Assembly: GCA_016214225.1 (NCBI GenBank)
Contig: JACROX010000087.1
Coordinates: 1 to 12,996 of the forward strand
Length of the DNA: 12,996 bases
Source: Candidatus Peregrinibacteria bacterium
Lineage (GTDB): Bacteria; Patescibacteriota; Gracilibacteria; UBA1369; LOWO2-01-FULL-3
Reading direction: 5' to 3'
Shown: piece after piece, positions 7,782 to 12,996 of the stretch
Numbering within the stretch: position 1 is the first letter of the stretch
Layout: the number at the start of each line of letters is the position of its first letter
Made by a program: the position numbers and the translations under genes
Notes under the pieces: model-generated
What the model was told of the DNA's origin: nothing
Seen by the model: the letters and a program-made list of their open reading frames with translations, nothing else
Databases searched by the model: none

Positions 7782-8738
7782 ATGAAAATTCTAATAACAG
7801 GTGGTGCCGGTTTTATAGGTTCGAATTTAAGTAAAAAATTACTTGAAGATGGGGATGAGATCGTATGTTTGGATAATTTTTTCACTTCAAGTGAAGAAAA
7901 TATAAAAGAACTCTTAAAAGACAAAAAATTCACTTTCATAAAGCACGATATAATAGAAGCATTACCGAAAAGTTTGCTATCTTTAAAAATAGATCAAATA
8001 TATCATCTGGCTTCTCCGGCCTCTCCGCGGTGGTATCAAAAAGAGCCGATTTATACCTTAAGGACTAATTTTGAAGGAACTCTAAATGTACTGCAATTTA
8101 TTTTAAACTGTAAAAATAAACCTAAAATCCTTTTTTCTTCCACTTCCGAAGTTTACGGGGACCCCGAAGTCTCTCCTCAATCGGAAAAATATATGGGTAG
8201 CGTGAATCCCCATGGAATTAGAAGTTGTTATGATGAAGGGAAAAGAGTCGCAGAAAGTTTGTGCATGAATTTTTTGAGGGAATATAAATTGCAGATTAAG
8301 ATTATAAGGATATTCAATACTTACGGACCAAATATGGAATTGGATGACGGCCGTGTAGTCTCTAATTTTATAGGACAAACTCTTCTCGGGAAATCCATAA
8401 CCATCTATGGCGAAGGCGATCAAACGAGAAGTTTTCAGTATGTTGATGATTTGGTGGAAGGCATGATTAGTTATATGGCTTTAAGTGAGGATTTTCCCGG
8501 TCCCGTTAACATTGGGAATCCGAATGAAATTACCATTTTAGAATTGGCAAAAATAATAAAAAAATTAACAAACAGCAATTCCAAAATCATTTTTGAGAGG
8601 TTGCCTCAAGATGATCCAAAAAAAAGATGTCCGGATATTTCATTGGCAAAAAATAAGTTTAATTTTTCCCCTAGAGTTGACTTGAAAACGGGACTTATTA
8701 AGACAATAGAATATTTCAGAGAACGTATAACTCACTAA
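7782..8738 (+). CDS. uxs: UDP-glucuronate decarboxylase (UDP-xylose synthase type)
   Basis: An extended short-chain dehydrogenase that oxidises, decarboxylates and reduces UDP-glucuronate to UDP-xylose using bound NAD+. The 318 residues show the NAD-binding GGAGFIG (7-13), the adenosine-binding Asp31 in CLDNFF, and the UXS hallmark LASPASPRWYQKEP (76-89). The catalytic set is SSTSEVYGDP (119-128), with Thr121 and Glu123, plus Tyr150 and Lys154 in SCYDEGKR. These are followed by RIFNTYGPNM, DDGRVVSNFI and GDQTRSFQYVDDLVEGM. These signatures separate UXS from dTDP-glucose dehydratases. Length matches soluble bacterial UXS. It opens a four-gene operon; the next gene starts 6 bases later. The promoter is uncertain (TTGTGC at 7733, then TAAATT at 7756, is weak). 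Its product is the likely sugar donor for the glycosyltransferases downstream. Confidence 0.9.
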   Translation: MKILITGGAGFIGSNLSKKLLEDGDEIVCLDNFFTSSEENIKELLKDKKFTFIKHDIIEALPKSLLSLKIDQIYHLASPASPRWYQKEPIYTLRTNFEGTLNVLQFILNCKNKPKILFSSTSEVYGDPEVSPQSEKYMGSVNPHGIRSCYDEGKRVAESLCMNFLREYKLQIKIIRIFNTYGPNMELDDGRVVSNFIGQTLLGKSITIYGEGDQTRSFQYVDDLVEGMISYMALSEDFPGPVNIGNPNEITILELAKIIKKLTNSNSKIIFERLPQDDPKKRCPDISLAKNKFNFSPRVDLKTGLIKTIEYFRERITH

Positions 8739-8744
8739 AATATC

Positions 8745-9059
8745 ATGGGAAATATTTTTATTTTAATCAGCATTTTCTTCAATATTTTGGGGCAATCCGT
8801 TTTAAAAATCGGTGTAAATAAATTAGGAGCTTTATCTTTATCCCTTTCAGGCATAATTAAAGCGTTTACTTCATTTCTCGTCCTTGGGGGGTTAGCCTTG
8901 TATGTCATTAGCAGCGTTTTTTGGATTTTGGCTTTATCCCACAAAGACCTTAGTTACGCGTATCCCATGCTAAGTGTCGGATATGTTATTATACTTTTGG
9001 TGTCGTGGTTTGTTCTTGGTGAACATATTTCTTTGTTACGCAATTTTTCTTATTGTTAA
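8745..9059 (+). CDS. ArnE-like EamA/SMR small membrane protein, apparently truncated
   Basis: 104 residues with three membrane segments at about 4-24, 38-64 and 72-92. The first ends in ILGQSVLKIG, which matches the AGQxxxK pattern of ArnE, the proposed flippase subunit for undecaprenyl-phosphate aminoarabinose. The Glu14 essential to EmrE-type drug exporters is Asn13 here, which argues against drug export. The third segment ends in the family's W-F-V-L-G-E-H. The fourth segment is missing: after SLLR the frame gives only NFSYC and a stop. In the +1 frame the same bases read IFLIVKSQ and stop at a TGA (9067-9069) that overlaps the next gene's ATG. A deletion or frameshift at about 9045 is therefore likely. 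The operon position between a sugar-nucleotide enzyme and a GT2 fits lipid-linked sugar flipping. Confidence 0.75.
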   Translation: MGNIFILISIFFNILGQSVLKIGVNKLGALSLSLSGIIKAFTSFLVLGGLALYVISSVFWILALSHKDLSYAYPMLSVGYVIILLVSWFVLGEHISLLRNFSYC

Positions 9060-9065
9060 AAGCCA

Positions 9066-9770
9066 ATGAATTTCAAAAAAGTTTCCATCATCATCCCCGT
9101 TTATAATGAAGAAAAAACGCTAAATAATATTGTTGAATCCGTAAAAAAAGTTGTATTACCCGACAATTTGGAAAAGGAAATTATTTTAGTGGATGATTTT
9201 TCAAAAGATAAAACACGGGAAATGCTTAAGAAAATCACTGATTGTAAATTTTTTTTGCATGAAATAAATAAAGGGAAAGGCGCGGCATTGAGAACAGGAT
9301 TTTCAAATGCCACCGGCGATATAATAATAATTCAGGACGCTGATTTGGAATATGATCCCAAAGAATATTCCAAACTTCTAACGCCTATTCTTGAAGATAA
9401 GGCCGATGTTGTCTACGGATCAAGATTTATGGGAGAATCGGCGCATAGAGTTCTTTTATTTTGGCATTTTCTTGGCAACAAAGTGCTTACAAATGTTTCC
9501 AATATGTTCACGAATCTAAATCTGACGGATATGGAAACGTGCTATAAAGTATTTACAAAAGAAGTTTTAAATGAAATTTTGCCGAAATTAAAATCCGACA
9601 GGTTTGGGTTTGAGCCTGAGTTTACAGCGCGAGTTTCCAAGCTCAAAAAACGCATATACGAAGTTGGAATTTCATATTACGGGAGGACTTATGAAGAAGG
9701 GAAAAAGATAAGCTGGAAGGATGGCATCGCGGCCTTCTGGCATATAATCAAGTTTAATATTTTTGATTAA
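9066..9770 (+). CDS. Family 2 glycosyltransferase, Dpm1/ArnC-like
   Basis: A GT-A fold enzyme, likely moving a sugar from a nucleotide donor to polyprenyl phosphate on the inner face of the membrane. The 234 residues begin with [14 protein letters not shown] (6-19), then [10 protein letters not shown] (41-50), the metal-binding QDADLEYDP (90-98, Asp91-Ala-Asp93), GSRFMG (118-123), [10 protein letters not shown] (154-163) and [13 protein letters not shown] (202-214), the usual Dpm1-like pattern. There is no C-terminal membrane segment, so it resembles single-domain Dpm1 rather than ArnC or GtrB, which carry two. It is translated 6 bases after the short flippase frame and its ATG overlaps a TGA in the shifted frame of that gene. 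The GT-C gene follows 2 bases after its stop. The donor is inferred to be UDP-xylose from the operon; the sequence alone does not fix it. Confidence 0.88.
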   Translation: MNFKKVSIIIPVYNEEKTLNNIVESVKKVVLPDNLEKEIILVDDFSKDKTREMLKKITDCKFFLHEINKGKGAALRTGFSNATGDIIIIQDADLEYDPKEYSKLLTPILEDKADVVYGSRFMGESAHRVLLFWHFLGNKVLTNVSNMFTNLNLTDMETCYKVFTKEVLNEILPKLKSDRFGFEPEFTARVSKLKKRIYEVGISYYGRTYEEGKKISWKDGIAAFWHIIKFNIFD

Positions 9771-9772
9771 AG

Positions 9773-11254
9773 ATGAATAAAGGAATTATTTTTACGGTTT
9801 TGATTGGGATAGTTTTTGTTGGAACTTTTTTGAGACTCAATCACATTAACGACAACAGTTTATGGCTTGATGAAGGTATTACTTACTACAACAGCAGTGG
9901 TAAAAATTACAGTGAAGTCTGGGATAAAACTCGCAGACTGGATCAATCCCCTCCCGCGTATTATTTTATAATGCACACTTATTTGGATTTATTCGGAGAA
10001 AATGAATTTGGATTTAGGCTTATTCCTCTTATCTTTGGTGTGTTATCAATTTTATTTTTATATTTTCTTATCTCTGAAATGTTTTCGCGGGAGGCCGGGC
10101 TCATTGCCGCGGGATTACTGGCTATAAATCCATTTCATATAGGATTTTCGATAGAAAGCAGGATGTATGTACTGCTTTCGCTTGAAGGATTGATCGCTTT
10201 TTATCTTACGTATAAGGCTGTTAGCCATGAGAAGAATAATTACGTATATTGGCTTTTATTTTCGCTTGTGTCGATTTTAGGCTTGTATACACATAATTTT
10301 TATCTTTTCATACTGGCCGGCACTGCTTTTTCTTTTTTCTTTTTGCTAATAGGCGCAAAGAAAAAACTTGAAAAATTTCTAAGCGGAATTGTAAGTTTAT
10401 TTCTAATTTTCCTAGGCTACCTGCCATGGTTTTTTAATTTACTGTATCAACTTAAAGTTGAGAGGTATTGGCTCGCGGAAAATTCCATTTCGGATTTGAA
10501 GTCTTACTTTTTAGATTTCGTAAATCAAAATAATTATGTATTTATAGGATTTTTAGTATTAAGCTGTATCGCGTTTATCTGGGCATTGATTAGAAGAAAA
10601 CCTGCAACACATAAAAAAAATCTTCTGAATATCGTCGCCATGAGTGTTTTTATAATTTTTGGCATTGGCCTTCCTCTCGGATATTCTCTATTTTTTTCTC
10701 CCATTTTAAAAATACGTTATGCTGTTTATCTTCTTCCTTTTTGGCTGGGGATAATTTCCGTTGGCATTTATTCTTTTAAGAGAATGACGTGGCTTATTCC
10801 AATACTTATTTTTGGCTTATTTATCTACCTTTTAAAGCCTTGGCAAATGCCAAAATACCCCACTGAAATTGGAGAAAATTATAGGGGTCTTGTTGATATT
10901 GTTTTAAAAAAACAAGCTCCGATAATCGTTCACAGTCCATCGATCACGCATGTAATTAACTTTTACAATAAAGGCAGGATTTCCGTTAAGCCCTTTCCAA
11001 ACACCGATGATTTAAGAACTTTTGATGTTTCAAGAAGTTTGGAATCTGAGTTTAAATCATCCGTGAAAGGACTAAAAAGTTTTTATTTGGCAATCACTCA
11101 CAGCCACGAAAAACCTATGGGGCTTTTGGTAAATTGGAGCAATGAATTGTGCGATCAAAGCGTAAAAATCGACGTGAAAGGAATCAATCTGTATTATTTC
11201 GATGAATGTAAATCTATCATTACCTCCGCTTCCTCTTTAATTTTTTCCGAATGA
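9773..11254 (+). CDS. GT-C glycosyltransferase, ArnT/PMT family
   Basis: A polytopic enzyme that takes a sugar from a polyprenyl-phosphate carrier and adds it to an acceptor on the outer face of the membrane. The 493 residues hold roughly ten hydrophobic segments between 4 and 365 and a soluble tail of about 125 residues. The first external loop has the acidic pair Asp33-Glu34 in SLWLDEGITYY, the usual GT-C catalytic site. QSPPAYYFIMHTYLDLFG (58-75) is typical of the PMT_2 family, and FSIESRMYVLL follows the third segment. The acceptor (protein, lipid or glycan) cannot be told from sequence. It is the last gene of the operon, 2 bases after the GT2 stop. Its last 61 bases overlap the 3' end of the hibernation-factor gene on the other strand. 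No hairpin terminator is seen beyond it. Confidence 0.88.
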   Translation: MNKGIIFTVLIGIVFVGTFLRLNHINDNSLWLDEGITYYNSSGKNYSEVWDKTRRLDQSPPAYYFIMHTYLDLFGENEFGFRLIPLIFGVLSILFLYFLISEMFSREAGLIAAGLLAINPFHIGFSIESRMYVLLSLEGLIAFYLTYKAVSHEKNNYVYWLLFSLVSILGLYTHNFYLFILAGTAFSFFFLLIGAKKKLEKFLSGIVSLFLIFLGYLPWFFNLLYQLKVERYWLAENSISDLKSYFLDFVNQNNYVFIGFLVLSCIAFIWALIRRKPATHKKNLLNIVAMSVFIIFGIGLPLGYSLFFSPILKIRYAVYLLPFWLGIISVGIYSFKRMTWLIPILIFGLFIYLLKPWQMPKYPTEIGENYRGLVDIVLKKQAPIIVHSPSITHVINFYNKGRISVKPFPNTDDLRTFDVSRSLESEFKSSVKGLKSFYLAITHSHEKPMGLLVNWSNELCDQSVKIDVKGINLYYFDECKSIITSASSLIFSE

Positions 11255-11583
11255 CGGATTGATCTGTGTGATCTATCTCTTCTAAGTATTGCCATGTGTT
11301 TTTTTATCTGCGAAAGAAGTCTGTCTTTTGTAAAATCAACAGCTTTTGTGATCGAATGGCTGGCTTCTCTCGCGACAATTGATTTGACCGGAAGAACAAG
11401 GCAAAATTCAACTTCATACGCGTCATGTTTATCAAATTTTTCTATGGAAACTTTCAGAAGTTTTGCGTCTTTTGCAAACTTTTGAAGCAAATCTTCAATG
11501 CTGTCGGCTTTAGATATCACATATTCAACAAAAGTACTTTCTTCTTTTTTTGTTAGATTCTTATGAAAGAAAGTTATTTCCAT
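11194..11583 (-). CDS. hpf: Ribosome hibernation-promoting factor, short HPF/RaiA type
   Basis: This family binds the 30S decoding centre and stores ribosomes in an inactive state when growth stops. The 129 residues match the S30AE domain: the start MEITFFHKNLTKKEES, a first helix, a strand pair containing YEVEFCLVLPVKSIVAREAS, then the second helix with ITKAVDFTKDRLLSQIKKH, where family members have the AAID..xdkLexQL pattern. The tail is basic then acidic (RRDRSHRSIRHSEKIKEEAE). There is no long-form dimerisation domain. The start is the ATG at 11583, inside a small inverted repeat. It lies 89 bases after the SLH-cupredoxin gene on the same strand without a clear promoter between them, and its 3' end overlaps the GT-C gene by 61 bases. 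RSH in the same window would fit a starvation role. Confidence 0.82.
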   Translation of the reverse strand: MEITFFHKNLTKKEESTFVEYVISKADSIEDLLQKFAKDAKLLKVSIEKFDKHDAYEVEFCLVLPVKSIVAREASHSITKAVDFTKDRLLSQIKKHMAILRRDRSHRSIRHSEKIKEEAEVMIDLHSSK

Positions 11584-11594
11584 AAATATTATGG
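11580..11594 (-). promoter_or_regulatory. Inverted repeat over the hpf start codon
   Basis: In the mRNA CCATAA-UAU-UUAUGG forms a 6-bp stem with a 3-base loop, and the AUG start lies in the 3' arm. It could mask initiation, but the stem is AU-rich and weak, so this is only a candidate. Confidence 0.3.
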
Positions 11595-11672
11595 TTAAAG
11601 ATTTTGTATCTTCATCTTATGCCTATTTTAAGAAAATCACTATTGTTTATATGGTAAAATGTGGTGCTGTAG

Positions 11673-12635
11673 TTATTCCGTAACCACCACGCCGCCTTTC
11701 ATGCTTGGGTGAATATTGCAATGATAATCAAATGTCCCTATTTCATTAAACGTATATGTATAAGCGCCTCCCGTGCTCAAATTTGTGCTAGCCGGACCTG
11801 TGCCTTTATCGGCAGTAACCGTATGCGTCATGCTGTCATTGTTTGTCCAAGTTACTTTGGTCCCTTTTTTGACCGTTAATTTATTCGGATTAAATTTAAA
11901 ATCTTTAATGTCTATGGAGATCACAGTTGATTTCGGACTTTCCGTGGAATTATTTTTCTCAGATTTTGATCGTGGGATCAATGCGTCGGTGTATTTTACG
12001 TCTCCGTTGTCATGTGAGGCTTTTGCGCGATATACCATCGCCGCCATTCCTCCGCGCGTCATATTGAGGTCAGGGAAAAATCCACCTTCCATGAAACCAT
12101 CTGCCGGAGTTAAACATAATGAGTCCAGAACACCAAGATATTTTGCGTACCATGCGTTTGCGTCGTATAACAAGTCTCCTCCACTGCATTTGTATAGATT
12201 TTTGCCGTTTTTATACAGAGCATCTACGTCAAAAAACGCATTGGCGACTATTTTGGAAGCTTCAACGACATTAATTGTATTATCGGGCTTAAAAGTACCG
12301 TCTTTGTAGCCATCTATAACATGGTTTGCGTAAGCTTCTTTTAAATATTTTATATACCATTCATCTCCTTTGACGTCTTTGAAAGGTAACTTAATTTGAG
12401 TTCCTTTCATCCCAATTGTCTCATAAAGCATTTTCAAAAATTCAGCTCTTGTAACGCTTTTGGCCGGTTTGAAAGTGCCATCGCCGTAGCCTTGAACAAT
12501 GCCATTGGCTTGCAGCCAATTTACCGCTTTCAGATAATAAGCATCCGTCACGTCAGGGAAGGAAGCAAAAACCATTTGATTGGCTAGCGCGAAAGTAAAT
12601 ATGGTTATCATTGATAAAGAGAGAATTTTTTTCAT
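11673..12635 (-). CDS. Secreted SLH-domain protein with C-terminal cupredoxin domain
   Basis: 320 residues. A signal peptide (MKKILSLSMITIFTFALANQ onward) is probably cut after VFA at 24. SLH domains follow: one at about 26-71 (WLQANGIVQGYGDGTFKP), one at about 85-134 (EAYANHVIDGYKDGTFKP), and a degenerate third at about 157-204 (AWYAKYLGVLDSLC, then GGFFPDLNMTRGGMAAMVYR), with Cys150 and Cys174 possibly paired. SLH domains hold proteins to the cell wall or surface polymers. A Ser/Asn/Lys-rich linker (220-236) leads to a cupredoxin domain (238-320) with all four type 1 copper ligands: His271 in MTHTVT, then Cys306, His309 and Met312 in YHCNIHPSM, spaced as in amicyanin. The ATG at 12635 is chosen over an upstream in-frame one at 12761 because the signal peptide begins there. 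Likely role: a surface electron carrier or copper binder. Confidence 0.9.
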   Translation of the reverse strand: MKKILSLSMITIFTFALANQMVFASFPDVTDAYYLKAVNWLQANGIVQGYGDGTFKPAKSVTRAEFLKMLYETIGMKGTQIKLPFKDVKGDEWYIKYLKEAYANHVIDGYKDGTFKPDNTINVVEASKIVANAFFDVDALYKNGKNLYKCSGGDLLYDANAWYAKYLGVLDSLCLTPADGFMEGGFFPDLNMTRGGMAAMVYRAKASHDNGDVKYTDALIPRSKSEKNNSTESPKSTVISIDIKDFKFNPNKLTVKKGTKVTWTNNDSMTHTVTADKGTGPASTNLSTGGAYTYTFNEIGTFDYHCNIHPSMKGGVVVTE

Positions 12636-12873
12636 ATAAAAAAAATTAGAAAGTAAGGTTGTCCTAACAATATCAAAAAATTTCCGTGGACACAAGATAC
12701 ATTTTACGTCAAGTTTTTGAAGCTCCATCGCAGATGAATGTTCAGACTGACAACAAAGCAAGTCTATAATAATTCTTGCAGGAAACTTTCACGGAACCGT
12801 TGCAAAACGGGCGAATAAAATAGTGTTTTTTCTGTATGTTTAAGAAAAAAAAATATCATTAAACATGTTTAGC
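12636..12873. other. Intergenic stretch before the SLH gene and transposase-like fragment
   Basis: No gene is seen here. It must hold the leader and promoter of the minus-strand SLH-cupredoxin gene, but I find no strong one. A perfect TATAAT at 12765-12770 on the plus strand, with TTCAGA 18 bases upstream, could drive the fragment to the right. CCGTT-GCAA-AACGG forms a small hairpin near 12797-12810. An insertion-sequence end may lie between about 12780 and 12870 but cannot be set without the other end. Confidence 0.4.
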
Positions 12874-12996
12874 ATGAAAAAAAAAACCGAACTGCCCAAA
12901 ATGTAAAACAAACATAAAAGTAGTAAAACAAGGAACGAGAAAAGGTATAAATAGATTTCAGTGTAGAAATTGCGGGGAATGGTTCAGTATTGACCA
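12874..12996 (+). CDS. Transposase-like zinc-ribbon N-terminus, partial, frame broken at A10
   Basis: From 12893 the plus strand reads CPKCKTNIKVVKQGTRKG then INRFQCRNCGEWFSID to the window edge. This four-cysteine zinc ribbon (CPxC, then CxxC) with VVKxGxRKG and RFxCRNCG is typical of the N-terminus of IS1, IS1595 and ISL3-like transposases. The frame has TGA at 12875-12877 and no start codon before the first Cys. The ATG at 12874 is out of frame by one because ten A follow it (12877-12886). With nine A it would read MKKKPNCPKCKTN. The gene is therefore a slippage-dependent frame, a decayed copy, or carries a homopolymer error. It runs off the window, so family and intactness cannot be decided. 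Confidence 0.6.

Noticed and set aside
11773..12309. 178-codon plus-strand frame opposite the SLH-cupredoxin gene
   Set aside because: No recognisable motifs, and it mirrors a gene with strong domain evidence on the other strand.
12636..12761. Upstream in-frame start at 12761 for the SLH-cupredoxin gene
   Set aside because: The extra 42 residues are Cys-rich and unlike a leader, and would bury the clear signal peptide that starts at 12635.

Overview
This AT-rich window carries about 15 genes on both strands and reads like a piece of a Candidate Phyla Radiation (Patescibacteria) genome. The lineage call is an inference. It rests on the ligA domain Ia pattern, a sortase and an SLH protein in a small genome style, two small acidic proteins with no recognisable family, and the absence of a Shine-Dalgarno motif before any gene. 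The long frames are free of UGA, so the standard bacterial code applies, not the UGA=Gly code of Gracilibacteria and Absconditabacteria.

Left part (1-3061): the N-terminal two thirds of NAD+-dependent DNA ligase (ligA, minus strand, running off the edge) diverges from two small acidic unknown proteins. The two directions appear to share overlapping promoters. A membrane-anchored sortase follows, convergent with them.

Middle (3170-7300): a long RelA/SpoT homologue (RSH) has four C-terminal membrane segments and substitutions at key synthetase residues. It converges on an aroD-ychF pair. ychF is interrupted by an in-frame TGA 26 codons before its natural end, and its conserved C-terminus is still readable downstream.

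Right-centre (7494-11254): a tiny Ala/Pro-rich lipoprotein with a clear promoter and terminator is followed by a tight four-gene operon: UDP-glucuronate decarboxylase (UDP-xylose synthase type), an ArnE-like small membrane protein, a Dpm1/ArnC-like GT2 and an ArnT/PMT-like GT-C enzyme. The set parallels the Arn lipid A modification logic (nucleotide pentose, polyprenyl-phosphate pentose, flipping, transfer outside the membrane). It may be a minimal surface-pentosylation pathway. The flippase gene looks truncated.

Right end (11194-12996): a short ribosome hibernation factor overlaps the end of the GT-C gene tail to tail. Upstream of it lies a secreted protein joining SLH domains to a type 1 copper (cupredoxin) domain. 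The last 120 bases hold the start of a transposase-like zinc ribbon whose reading frame is off by one at a run of ten A.

Best leads: the membrane-tethered, probably synthetase-dead RSH; the UGA-interrupted ychF; the four-gene Arn-like operon; and the SLH-cupredoxin fusion.
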